From assembly GCA_028819575.1 (NCBI GenBank), contig JAPPLB010000079.1:35647-99646 (forward strand): a stretch of DNA of 64,000 nucleotides, given 5' to 3'. Position 1 is the first letter of the stretch; each line of letters starts with the position of its first letter. Under the pieces are notes generated by a model, which saw nothing but the letters and a program-made list of their open reading frames with translations, searched no databases and was not told the origin of the DNA. Positions 34,995 to 43,416 of this stretch are shown here, piece by piece. Both the position numbers and the translations under genes were made by a program. The stretch is from Bryobacterales bacterium (lineage in GTDB: Bacteria; Acidobacteriota; Terriglobia; Bryobacterales; UBA6623).

Positions 34995-36950
34995 ATGACT
35001 TTCTCCGGACGGTTCTGCAACCCGGCGACCGCCGGCATGCTGGTCCTTCTGGCATCGGTTCCGATGGGCTCGCTTGTTGCGCAACAAGCTGCGGTCCCGA
35101 GTTCGGCTCCCGAAGCCGCCGCGAAGGCGGCTCGGGCCCACTCGTCCGTCGAGCAGCCCGGCCCATCGGCATCCGAAGTCGCCGAGGCGGTGACGTCCCA
35201 GGCAGCCGGGCTGCGGCCCGCGGCCGCCTCGGACGCCCCCGTGGCGCGTCGTAACTTCATTGACGAAGCCATCTTCTCCAGGATGGAGCGGGACGGCGTT
35301 CCTCACGCCGCCCTCGCGAGTGACGGAGAGTTCCTCCGGCGAGCCTGCATCGACTTGATCGGGCGCATTCCGACGCTCGAGGAGGTGCTGGCCTTCGAAG
35401 CCGACGGCGCCGCGGACAAGCGGGACCGGCTGATCGATCGGCTGATTGCGAGCGATGAGTTCGTGGAACGCTGGTCGTACTACTTCGAAGACCTGTTCCG
35501 CGCCGGCAACCGCATGGGACACGGCAAGAACCTGTTCCGCTTCTGGACGCGCGAGTGGCTGACATTGGACCGCTCTTATGCCGATGTAGTCACCGACCTG
35601 CTGACGCAAGGTGGCAAGAGCAGCCACTCGTCTCCCGGCGCGTTGTACTTCGCCCGCGATTTTGTCAAGGCCAAGGACGATCCCGACGAGCCGGACGCCC
35701 ACGACTTGGTCAACCGCGCCGACGCCATTGACGAGTTCACGGTGACCTACGGCAAGGTGCTGCTGGGAATCAACTTGGGCTGCATCTCCTGCCATGACGG
35801 CGCGAATCACCTCGAACAGGTCAATCTCTACCTCACCGGCAAGACGCGCGAAGACTTCTTCCGGCAGGCGGCGTTCTTTGGGCGGACCCGCATGATCATG
35901 AACTGGGAGAACGGCTTCCAGGCGAACACCGAGTACACCGTCGACGATGTCGAGCCGGGCTATCCCACGACCAGCGAGAGCATCGTTCGCGTCCCGCGCA
36001 CGGGCGGTTCGAACGCCCCCAAATTCATCCTCGACGATCAGGCGCCCGGCGGCGGCGAGATGCCGCGAGACGCCCTGGCGCGCCTGCTGACGGGCCACAT
36101 CCAGTTCGCGAGAGCGGCCGTCAACCGCATCTGGGCCGAGATGATGGGTGTCGGGATCGTCGAGCCCCTTGACGGCTTCGACCTGACGCGGTACTACCCC
36201 AGCGGCGATCTGCCCGGCGGCTGGACGGTCCAGCCAAGCCACCCCTACCTGCTGGACGAACTCGCCCGCGACTTCCAGGCCAGCGGATTCAGCTTCAGGC
36301 ATCTGGTGCGCACGATTGCCCGTTCGAGCGCTTATCAGCTCTCTTCGCAGTTCGACCACCCCTGGAAGCCCGAGTACGGCCGGTATTTTGCCCGCCGCAA
36401 CGTCAGGTTGCTCAGTCCGATCCAGCTTCACGACGCCATCGTGACGGCGACCGCGGTGCCGGGGGCCTATTCGAGTGGCGGCGTGGAAGTCGGCATGGCG
36501 CGGCAGGTCCTGGACCCCGCTTACGTCAAGGGCGAAGTCGGGGAATTCCTGCGGGCCTTCGGCCAGCAAAGCCGCGACCAGTTCCCCGTGCGGCCGGTGA
36601 GTTCCTCCCTCCAGGCCATGCTGATGATGAATTCGCAGACGGTGCTGGATCGTGTCCAGTCCGACGGTGTCGGCCGCGTCGCGAAGATGCTGGATGCGCT
36701 CGAGGCGGACCGCATCGTCGCCGCCGCGGCCTGGAAGGCGGCCACGGGCAAGGCCCCCCAACCCGAACAGGCCGAGTCCGCGGTGCGCCGTGGCATCGTC
36801 GAGAAGCTCTACCTGTCGACGCTGTCGCGCCGTCCCCTCCCGAGCGAGATGGATGTGGCGCTCGGCGCGCTCGACAACGACATGGTGCAGGGCGCCGAGA
36901 ACCTCCAGTGGGCGCTGCTGAACAAGCCCGAGTTTCTATTCAATTATTGA
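34995..36950 (+). CDS. DUF1549/DUF1553 protein with a single haem motif
   Basis: A 651-aa exported member of the family. It differs from the other three in the window by lacking the N-terminal cytochrome module: an Ala-rich linker follows the signal and DUF1549 starts near residue 90 (EAIFSRMERDGVPHAAL, RRACIDLIGRIPTLEEVLAFE). One haem motif, CISCHD, lies near residue 263. DUF1553 follows (VNRIWAEMMGVGIV, RTIARSSAYQLSSQFDHPW). ATG 34995 has AGGAAG upstream; longer in-frame extensions into the receptor's 3' region are rejected. Second gene of the operon, 72 bp after the receptor gene and 26 bp before its DUF1501 partner. Confidence 0.88.
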   Translation: MTFSGRFCNPATAGMLVLLASVPMGSLVAQQAAVPSSAPEAAAKAARAHSSVEQPGPSASEVAEAVTSQAAGLRPAAASDAPVARRNFIDEAIFSRMERDGVPHAALASDGEFLRRACIDLIGRIPTLEEVLAFEADGAADKRDRLIDRLIASDEFVERWSYYFEDLFRAGNRMGHGKNLFRFWTREWLTLDRSYADVVTDLLTQGGKSSHSSPGALYFARDFVKAKDDPDEPDAHDLVNRADAIDEFTVTYGKVLLGINLGCISCHDGANHLEQVNLYLTGKTREDFFRQAAFFGRTRMIMNWENGFQANTEYTVDDVEPGYPTTSESIVRVPRTGGSNAPKFILDDQAPGGGEMPRDALARLLTGHIQFARAAVNRIWAEMMGVGIVEPLDGFDLTRYYPSGDLPGGWTVQPSHPYLLDELARDFQASGFSFRHLVRTIARSSAYQLSSQFDHPWKPEYGRYFARRNVRLLSPIQLHDAIVTATAVPGAYSSGGVEVGMARQVLDPAYVKGEVGEFLRAFGQQSRDQFPVRPVSSSLQAMLMMNSQTVLDRVQSDGVGRVAKMLDALEADRIVAAAAWKAATGKAPQPEQAESAVRRGIVEKLYLSTLSRRPLPSEMDVALGALDNDMVQGAENLQWALLNKPEFLFNY

Positions 36951-36976
36951 AGGGACACGATCGAGAGAGGCCAGCC

Positions 36977-38362
36977 ATGCGTACCGTTCGAGACTTGACG
37001 CTGACTCGTCGCGACACCTTGCGGCTTGGTGCGGGGAGCCTGCTCGGCGGTCTGGTCGGCGAGGGCCTCTGGCCGGCGCGCGTCCGCGCGGCTGGGCGCG
37101 CCAATCCACGAGGGACTGCGCGCTTCGCGATCATCGTCGAGGCCGCCGGTGCGATCAGCCACGTTGACACTTTCGACTTCAAGGAAGACGCCGGCACGCA
37201 GGCGGACTTCGACGTGCGCGAGGTCCGCAACGGCCTGTATATCCCCTACCGGCTCTTCCCGAAGCTGTCGGGGATGATGGACAGGGTCGCCATCGTGCGC
37301 ACCTTCAAGAGCCACGAGGTGGTCCATTTCCGCGGAGAGTACTACACCCGCGCGGGCCGCCCGCTCAACCCGGCGCAGACCGCGGAGATACCGCCCGTCG
37401 GCACGGTTGTCGCTGCCGAGTTGGATTCGCAAAGGCGCGAGAGCGATACGTTCCCGTCGTTCGTCACCTGCAATCTGGGAAAGCTGGCCCTTCCGAGCGG
37501 CTTCTACCATCCGCGCTTCTCGGGCCTGGATATCAATGCCGGGGGCGGCGTTGGGAGCGTTGCGGCCTCCGGAGAGGCGCTTGCCCTGCTCGAGGAAAGG
37601 TTTCGGCTGCTGGGCGACCTCGAGAACGCCGTGCGCCGGGAAATGGGCCGGCGTGGACCGCAAATGAGCGCCTTCCGCTCCTTCCAGGAAGAGGCCTACC
37701 ACGTTCTCGGAGACTCGCGCTGGCCGAAAGCGCTGGCGATGCAGGACTCCGACAAGAAGCGCTACGGCGAGAACAATGTCGGGCTCGGCTGCCTGCTGGC
37801 GCGCAATCTCGTCGCGGCGGACGCGGGCGCCCGTTACATCCACGTGAAGCACGGCGGCTGGGATCACCACAAGCGGATCTACGACCACGACGCGCGTTCG
37901 AACCACTACAAGCACTGCAACGACCTGGACCGCGCGCTGTCAAGCCTGCTGATCGACCTCGAGTCGACGCCGTCCCCCCGGGACGCTTCGAAAACCCTGC
38001 TGGACGAAACGATCGTCGTCGTCCCGACGGAGTTCGGCCGCGTGCCGGGAGCGCTGAACCTGGTTGGCGGAAGGCATCACTACAACGAGGTCTATATCGG
38101 ACTCTTCGCGGGCGGCGGAGTCAAGGGCGGAACGATTGTCGGACGCACCGACGCGGTCGGAGAGCATGCGCTCGAAACGGGCTGGAAGTATCGAATGCAG
38201 CCCAAGACCGAGAACATGGTGGCGTCTGTCTACTCTGCCCTGGGCATCGACTGGCTCAAGGAGGTGACCAACACGCCTTCCAAGCGCGTCTACCGGTTCG
38301 TCGACCCGCTCGGCGCCACCGAGCCCTGCATCGCCGACGAAATCGAGGAGCTGTTCGTTTGA
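36977..38362 (+). CDS. DUF1501 protein, third module
   Basis: A 461-aa exported protein with a twin-arginine signal (TLTRRDTLRLGAGSLLGGLV) and DUF1501 features: FAIIVEAAGAISHVDTFDFKE, IVVVPTEFGRVPG and VASVYSALGIDWLKEV. It is more divergent from the other DUF1501 proteins here than they are from one another (no GGPSQ block; AAGAISHVD instead). It overlaps the next gene by 4 bp (38359-38362), so translation is coupled. The position inside a catabolic operon supports a periplasmic hydrolytic or binding role, but the reaction is unknown. Confidence 0.85.
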   Translation: MRTVRDLTLTRRDTLRLGAGSLLGGLVGEGLWPARVRAAGRANPRGTARFAIIVEAAGAISHVDTFDFKEDAGTQADFDVREVRNGLYIPYRLFPKLSGMMDRVAIVRTFKSHEVVHFRGEYYTRAGRPLNPAQTAEIPPVGTVVAAELDSQRRESDTFPSFVTCNLGKLALPSGFYHPRFSGLDINAGGGVGSVAASGEALALLEERFRLLGDLENAVRREMGRRGPQMSAFRSFQEEAYHVLGDSRWPKALAMQDSDKKRYGENNVGLGCLLARNLVAADAGARYIHVKHGGWDHHKRIYDHDARSNHYKHCNDLDRALSSLLIDLESTPSPRDASKTLLDETIVVVPTEFGRVPGALNLVGGRHHYNEVYIGLFAGGGVKGGTIVGRTDAVGEHALETGWKYRMQPKTENMVASVYSALGIDWLKEVTNTPSKRVYRFVDPLGATEPCIADEIEELFV

Positions 38363-39174
38363 AGGCCCGGCGCCACGGGCTGCTAATGCTCGCGCTGGCT
38401 GCGAGCTGGCTTTGCCTGGATGCGGCGGAAACCCGGCCGGATCAGCCGGATCCTGCGGCCAGGGCACCGGAAGGAATGGTCCTGATCCCGGAGGGTGAGT
38501 TCACGATGGGCCGGACGTTCGCCACGCCGGACGACGAGACGGGCATGAGGCCGCTCATCCTCAGAGACGACCGCCCGCCCCATCAAGTCCGCTTGGATGC
38601 GTTCTGGATGGACGCCAAGGAGGTCACGCACGCCGCCTACGCGGAATTCATCGCGTCGGAAGGCCGCCGTCCTCCGTACCATTGGCTGGACGGCAAGATG
38701 CCGCAGGCTTTGGCGGAGCACCCGGCCTACAACGTGGACTGGCATGACGCCCGGGCCTTCTGCGAGTGGAAGGGCAAGCGCCTCCCCTCCGAGGCCGAGT
38801 GGGAACGCGCCGCCCGCGGCAAGCTCGAAGGCGCTCGCTATCCCTGGGGCGACCAGAAGCCGGATCGCGACCGGGTGCGGTTCTCGACGCCTGAGGGTCC
38901 GGCGCCGGTGGCGCAGCACCCTCCCAACGACTTTGGGCTCTACGACATGGCCGGTGGCGTCGCGGAGTGGTGCCAGGATTGGTTCAACCGCACCTATTAC
39001 TCGAACAGTCCGGCCGATAATCCCAAGGGGCCGGCGGAGGGTATGTACAGGATCGTCCGCGGCGGCGCCTGGTCGGACGGCCCCAACCGCCTCACCGTGT
39101 TCTTTCGGAACTGGATTCGACCGAACCAGCGCACCCCGAACCTGGGCTTTCGCTGCGTCCAGGAGGTGCGTTGA
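38359..39174 (+). CDS. Exported SUMF1/FGE-fold protein, without the FGE cysteines
   Basis: A 271-aa formylglycine-generating-enzyme-type fold: signal peptide, then MVLIPEGEFTMGRTFATPDDE, VRLDAFWMDAKEVTHAAYAEF, NVDWHDARAFCEWKGKRLPSEAEWE and a C-terminal GFRCV. True FGE activates sulfatases with two catalytic cysteines located in a segment aligning with FRNWIRPNQRTP here; that segment has no Cys, so sulfatase activation is unlikely. The fold is also used by EgtB- and PvdO-type enzymes. It starts at TTG 38359 with GAGGAG eight bases upstream, overlapping the DUF1501 stop, and its own stop overlaps the next start. Confidence 0.82.
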   Translation: MKARRHGLLMLALAASWLCLDAAETRPDQPDPAARAPEGMVLIPEGEFTMGRTFATPDDETGMRPLILRDDRPPHQVRLDAFWMDAKEVTHAAYAEFIASEGRRPPYHWLDGKMPQALAEHPAYNVDWHDARAFCEWKGKRLPSEAEWERAARGKLEGARYPWGDQKPDRDRVRFSTPEGPAPVAQHPPNDFGLYDMAGGVAEWCQDWFNRTYYSNSPADNPKGPAEGMYRIVRGGAWSDGPNRLTVFFRNWIRPNQRTPNLGFRCVQEVR

Positions 39175-40478
39175 TGCCGCTGGGCTCGACGGATCGCCTC
39201 GGAAGGCGGCGGTTCCTGCGGGGAGCGATGGCCGCGCCCGCGCTTCTCGCTCTCGAGGAACGTCTCTTCGCCACAGGCAACGGGCCTCTCGAAATTGAAT
39301 CCGTCGAGCCGATCGCGATTCGTACTCCGCGAGGCGAAAAGCCCCCGGACTGGTACCTGGAAATGGGACCGGTCGGACAGGCCACCGGCGGGAGCGGTCT
39401 CTGGAACCGCCTCGATCACGCCTCCCCCAGCCGGTTTCGGGGAGTCACCCAGGCGACTCTCGTCAAGATCGTCACCCGGGACGGACTGGTCGGATGGGGC
39501 GAGTGCCACGCTCCAGCCGCCCCTCGCGTCCATGCGATGGTCATCAGCGACCTGCTTGCCCCGATCCTGATCGGACAGGACGCCCGGCAGGTCGAGCCGC
39601 TTTGGGAACGGCTCTATTCCAGCCAGCGGCTCCGCGGCTACGCCACCGGCTTCTATACGGAATCGATTGCCGGAGTGGACCTCGCCCTGTGGGATCTGCT
39701 GGGTAAGTACCTGGGCCAGCCGCTGTACCGGATTCTCGGCGGCAAGTACAGGGACTCGATTCCGACCTACTCCGGAATCCGGGGCAGGTCCCCGCGGGAA
39801 CTGGCCGAGTCCGCAAGACGGCAGATGGAGGTGGGCTTCCCGGCTGTCAAGATGGGACTGAGCAAGGGGCCGGGCACATCGAATATCGAGCGGGTCATGG
39901 CCGTGTCGGAGGCCATCGGCGGCACGGGCCAACTCCTGGTGGATTCTCTCGGGGCCTACAAGATACACGAGGCCCGCGCCGTCGGCGCAAGGCTGGACGA
40001 GCTTTCCAACATCGGTTGGTGGGAAGACGCCCTTTTGCCGGAGGACATTACGGGTTACACCGAGCTCAAGGCGGCTCTCAAGACGCCGCTCTGCGCGGGC
40101 GAGACGCTCTCGAACCGCTACCAGTTCCGGGAACTGTTCGCCGCCAGGGCCGTGGATATGGTGAATCCGGACCTCTGCCGCGCGGGAGGCGTCAGCGAGT
40201 GCCGCCGGATTGCGGTCCTGGCGGATCTGCACGGCGTGCTGTTCTCCCCGCACATAAGCACCGGCACGGCCCTCTACTGGGCGGCGTCGGTCCACTTGGC
40301 CGCGCACCTGCCGAACACGGTGATCATGGAAGGGGGGACGCTCCTCGAGCGTCCGTTTGGCAACGGGCTGCTCCGGGAACCGCTGGAGTCCCGCCCCGGC
40401 CAGGCGATCGTCCCGGAGCGCCCCGGCATCGGCGCGGAATTCGACGAGAGCGTGCTGGAGCGCTACCGGGTGGCATGA
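39174..40478 (+). CDS. Exported enolase-superfamily enzyme (mandelate racemase/dehydratase type)
   Basis: Abstracts the alpha proton of a carboxylate; acid-sugar dehydratases of this superfamily make 2-keto-3-deoxy acids. The 434-aa protein has a twin-arginine signal (DRLGRRRFLRGAMAAPALLAL) before the MR domain. Metal ligands and catalytic positions are visible: LLVDSLGAY (Asp), GWWEDALLPEDI (Glu), LCAGETLSN (Glu) and a His in FSPHISTGTALYWAA. The K-x-K base pair position appears as PAVKMGLSK. Export is atypical since these enzymes are usually cytoplasmic. The start ATG 39174 overlaps the preceding stop by one base; an upstream TTG is in frame. Confidence 0.85.
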   Translation: MPLGSTDRLGRRRFLRGAMAAPALLALEERLFATGNGPLEIESVEPIAIRTPRGEKPPDWYLEMGPVGQATGGSGLWNRLDHASPSRFRGVTQATLVKIVTRDGLVGWGECHAPAAPRVHAMVISDLLAPILIGQDARQVEPLWERLYSSQRLRGYATGFYTESIAGVDLALWDLLGKYLGQPLYRILGGKYRDSIPTYSGIRGRSPRELAESARRQMEVGFPAVKMGLSKGPGTSNIERVMAVSEAIGGTGQLLVDSLGAYKIHEARAVGARLDELSNIGWWEDALLPEDITGYTELKAALKTPLCAGETLSNRYQFRELFAARAVDMVNPDLCRAGGVSECRRIAVLADLHGVLFSPHISTGTALYWAASVHLAAHLPNTVIMEGGTLLERPFGNGLLREPLESRPGQAIVPERPGIGAEFDESVLERYRVA

Positions 40479-41740
40479 GCGTGTCTGCGAAACCATTGCC
40501 GAATGTCCGCTGGCGCATCGCTGCGCTTCTGTTCGCCGCAACCGTCATCAACTACATCGACCGGCAGACGTTGTCCGTCCTGGCTTCCGAGATCACTGCC
40601 GAGTTGGGAATCTCCAATATCGAATACGCCCAGATCGTCCAGGCCTTCCTCATCTGCTACGCCGCCATGTACATCGTCTGGGGCCGCATCATCGATCGCT
40701 GGGGCACCCGCGTCGCCCTGGCGGTGTCGATGGTCTGGTGGTCCCTCGCAAATGCCGCGCACGCGCTTTCCCGGGGGGCATTGGGCCTGGGAGTGTTCCG
40801 GGCGTTGCTCGGGCTGGGCGAGTCGGGCAACTTCCTCGCCGCGGAAAAAGCGATATCGGAATGGTTTCCTCCGCAGGAGCGCGGCTTGGCGAACGGCTTG
40901 GTGAATGCGGCGGCGTCGACCGGGGCGATCCTGGCGCCGCCCTTGGTCGTGCTGATCTTCATCCAGTGGGGTTGGCGCGTGGCCTTCGTCGTGACCGGCG
41001 CCTTCGGCTTTGTGTGGCTGGTGTTCTGGCTCCGTTGGTATTGGGTTCCGTCAAGGCATCCGCGCGTGACGAGCGAAGAGCGCGTCCTGATCGAGACGGC
41101 CCCCGGCGGCCCTCCCCGCCGAACCGTTCGCTGGGTCGAGTTGTTCGGCTTCCGGCAGACCTGGGCGCTCTTTCTGGCCAGGGTCCTGGCTGACCCCGTG
41201 TGGTGGTTCTACCTGTTCTGGCTGCCGAAGTACCTCAGCGACGAGCGGGGGTTCAGCATCGTGGCGATCGGGCTGACGACCTGGGTTCCGTACCTGACAG
41301 CGGACCTCGGCGCCATCGCCGGCGGCTGGCTCTCGGGACGTTTGATCCGGCGGGGCATGGCGCCGGTTCAGGCCCGCAAATGGGTCATGCTGCCGGCAGC
41401 CGCGGTCATGCCTCTGAGCTTGATCGTGCCGACGAGCGATTCCTCGGTGGTCGCTGTGACGGCGATCTGCGTCGTCACGTTCGCTCACATGGCATGGAAG
41501 ACGAATCTGATGACCATGACGAACGATGTCTACCCGACCGCTGTGGTCGGCTCCGCCGCCGGAATCGTCGGGCTGGGCAGTTCGCTGGGTGGAGTGGTCT
41601 TCACCGGAATCACCGGTGTGGTGGTGGAGCGGTATTCCTACGCTGCGATATTCTTTGTGATGGCCTTCCTCCATCCGATCGCGCTGGTAGTGCTGCACGT
41701 CTTGGCCCGCGGCAGCGTAGGGGAGAAACCCGCGGCGTGA
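40475..41740 (+). CDS. MFS transporter, sugar-acid/hexuronate (ACS) type
   Basis: A 421-aa inner-membrane major-facilitator protein with 12 predicted helices. The N-terminal signature ATVINYIDRQTLSVLASEI and the following AFLICYAAMYIVWGRIIDRWGTR are close to the anion:cation symporters for hexuronates and sugar acids (ExuT/GudP/DgoT-like). The gene overlaps the preceding one by 4 bp (ATGA), showing coupling. Context with two enolase-superfamily enzymes and a DapA-type lyase supports import of a sugar acid. The start is the ATG at 40475; the longer in-frame extension from 40016 overlaps the previous gene and is rejected. Confidence 0.87.
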   Translation: MSVSAKPLPNVRWRIAALLFAATVINYIDRQTLSVLASEITAELGISNIEYAQIVQAFLICYAAMYIVWGRIIDRWGTRVALAVSMVWWSLANAAHALSRGALGLGVFRALLGLGESGNFLAAEKAISEWFPPQERGLANGLVNAAASTGAILAPPLVVLIFIQWGWRVAFVVTGAFGFVWLVFWLRWYWVPSRHPRVTSEERVLIETAPGGPPRRTVRWVELFGFRQTWALFLARVLADPVWWFYLFWLPKYLSDERGFSIVAIGLTTWVPYLTADLGAIAGGWLSGRLIRRGMAPVQARKWVMLPAAAVMPLSLIVPTSDSSVVAVTAICVVTFAHMAWKTNLMTMTNDVYPTAVVGSAAGIVGLGSSLGGVVFTGITGVVVERYSYAAIFFVMAFLHPIALVVLHVLARGSVGEKPAA

Positions 41741-41756
41741 TGGGTGACCGAATAGT

Positions 41757-42491
41757 ATGCAGAGTAATGACAGCAAGCTGAGGACGGACTCTTTCCAGCC
41801 TCTCGAGCGCCGCCGCATTTCCGACCATGTGTACGAAGCGGTGCTTCACGCGATTCTGGAGCATCGCTTCAAGCCGGGCGAACGCCTTTCCATCCCGGAG
41901 CTCTCGCAGAGCCTGGATGTCAGCCAGATGCCGGTGCGGCAGGCGATCGACCGCCTCAGCGAGGAAGGCTTTGTGGACATCCGGCCTCGCAGCGGAACAT
42001 TCGTAGCGCAGGCGGACGAGAGGGATGTCGCCGAGACCTTCGATCTCCGCCGGGCGCTTGACGGGCTGGCCGCCGAATCCGCCGTGCTGCATGTTAGCGG
42101 CCAGGACATCGCCGAGCTCGGGGAATACATTCGGCAAATGGACAAGTACGCCGCGCTGGGAGGAGACGGCATGGCGGCCCATGACCGCCTCAACTGGGAG
42201 TTTCACTTGCTCATCGTCAGGCTTTCCGACAATGAGAAGCTCTACGAAATGTACAAACAACTGAACGCTCACCTCCAGATTGCCAGCGTCCACGTTTCCA
42301 GCCGCGATTGGGCCGCACGCGTGCCCCGAGCCCAGGCGGAGCACCGTGAGATGGTCGACGCGTTGGAGAACCGTTCCGCGGAAGCACTCTCGGACGTTCT
42401 CGCCAGGCATGTCGAGCGGGGCAAGGCTGCGCTGCTTTCCGACATCAGTGCAGCTCGGGAATCGGCCGCGCTCTCCGAAGCGTCCAGGTAA
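41757..42491 (+). CDS. GntR-family regulator, FadR/FCD subfamily
   Basis: A 244-aa transcription factor with an N-terminal winged helix (residues about 20-90: VYEAVLHAILEHRFKPGERL, MPVRQAIDRLSEEGFVDIRP) and a C-terminal FCD effector-binding domain (about 100-230) with the metal-binding residues in FHLLIVRLSDNEKLY and EHREMVDALENRSAEALSDVLARHVERGKAAL. FCD proteins bind small carboxylates and typically repress the operon that consumes them. Encoded mid-operon, it is the likely regulator acting at the palindrome upstream of the receptor gene. Fifteen to twenty bases separate it from its neighbours. Confidence 0.88.
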   Translation: MQSNDSKLRTDSFQPLERRRISDHVYEAVLHAILEHRFKPGERLSIPELSQSLDVSQMPVRQAIDRLSEEGFVDIRPRSGTFVAQADERDVAETFDLRRALDGLAAESAVLHVSGQDIAELGEYIRQMDKYAALGGDGMAAHDRLNWEFHLLIVRLSDNEKLYEMYKQLNAHLQIASVHVSSRDWAARVPRAQAEHREMVDALENRSAEALSDVLARHVERGKAALLSDISAARESAALSEASR

Positions 42492-42504
42492 GAAGACGGT
42501 AAAG

Positions 42505-43416
42505 ATGCTAAACGCTTTCCAAGGAGTAATTCCAATCCTCGTAACGCCGTTCAAGGATGACGGCAAGGTCGACGTGGCCGGTCTGCTGCGGGTCGTTGAC
42601 CATCTCTACGCGCACGGAGCCCGGAGCGGCTTCGGCGCTTTCGGCAACGCCGGGGAGGGCTACGCTCTCCTGCCTTCAGAGAAGCGCCGGTTGCTCGACG
42701 CGGTCGTGCGTCATTTGGACGGCAGAGCCCCGGTGATTGTCGGCGTGGGCGCGACCGGTACGGAGGCCGCCGTCGAAACCTGCAAGGAAGCGGAGGGCCT
42801 CGGTGCGGAGGGCTTGATGGTCCTGCCGCCGTACTACTTGCGCCCCGATGCGGACGGCCTGATGTTCTTCTATTCCGCGATCAGCGAGGCGATCGGGATT
42901 CCGATCATGGTCCAGGACGCGCCGCTCCTCACGCAGGTAGCTATGCCCCCGGCGCTGCTCGCGCGCATGGCGCGTGAAATCGAGCATGTGGACTACGCGA
43001 AGATCGAGGCACCGCCGACCGCCCCCAAGATCACCAGGACAGTCGAAGCCGTCGGCGGCATGCTGACGCTGCTCGGAGGACTGAACGGGCAGTTCATGAT
43101 CGAGGAGTGGCAGAGGGGATCCCGGGGAATCATGCCGGGCAGCGACATGGTTTCGACCTACTGCTCGATCTGGAACGCGCTTGAAAACGATAACCTCGAT
43201 TCGGCATGGAGCCTGTTCCAGCGGGCGCTGCCCTTGATCCGATACGAACTGCAGCCCGGACTGGGCGTTTCGGCCATGAAGCACAATCTCTTGCACGAGG
43301 GAGTTCTCGCGAACGCCGTGGTCCGGCACCCTACCCGTTCGCTCGATGAATCCGGGTTGCGCGAGCTCGATGCTCTGCGGTCATTGGTTGGGACGAACAG
43401 TCAGCCGTGCCGCTAG
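42505..43416 (+). CDS. DapA/NanA-family aldolase or lyase, active-site variant
   Basis: A 303-aa TIM barrel of the dihydrodipicolinate synthase/N-acetylneuraminate lyase family, acting on 2-keto acids through a Schiff-base lysine. The lysine is K166 (VDYAKIEAPP). Two usual positions differ: the YN(V)P motif that supplies the catalytic Tyr reads QDAP (residues 137-140), and the GTTGE loop reads GNAGE (47-51). This places it in a subfamily of unknown substrate rather than DapA proper. In context it would cleave a 2-keto-3-deoxy sugar acid made by the enolase-superfamily enzymes. Its stop overlaps the next start by 10 bp. Confidence 0.82.
   Translation: MLNAFQGVIPILVTPFKDDGKVDVAGLLRVVDHLYAHGARSGFGAFGNAGEGYALLPSEKRRLLDAVVRHLDGRAPVIVGVGATGTEAAVETCKEAEGLGAEGLMVLPPYYLRPDADGLMFFYSAISEAIGIPIMVQDAPLLTQVAMPPALLARMAREIEHVDYAKIEAPPTAPKITRTVEAVGGMLTLLGGLNGQFMIEEWQRGSRGIMPGSDMVSTYCSIWNALENDNLDSAWSLFQRALPLIRYELQPGLGVSAMKHNLLHEGVLANAVVRHPTRSLDESGLRELDALRSLVGTNSQPCR

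Noticed and set aside
33411..36761. Long open frame (1116 codons) on the - strand
   Set aside because: It is antisense to the TonB receptor and DUF1549/DUF1553 genes, has no start signal or recognisable domain, and is a typical shadow in GC-rich DNA.
38359..39174. Sulfatase-activating FGE
   Set aside because: The catalytic cysteine segment is absent and no sulfatase with the C/S-x-P-x-R motif lies nearby.
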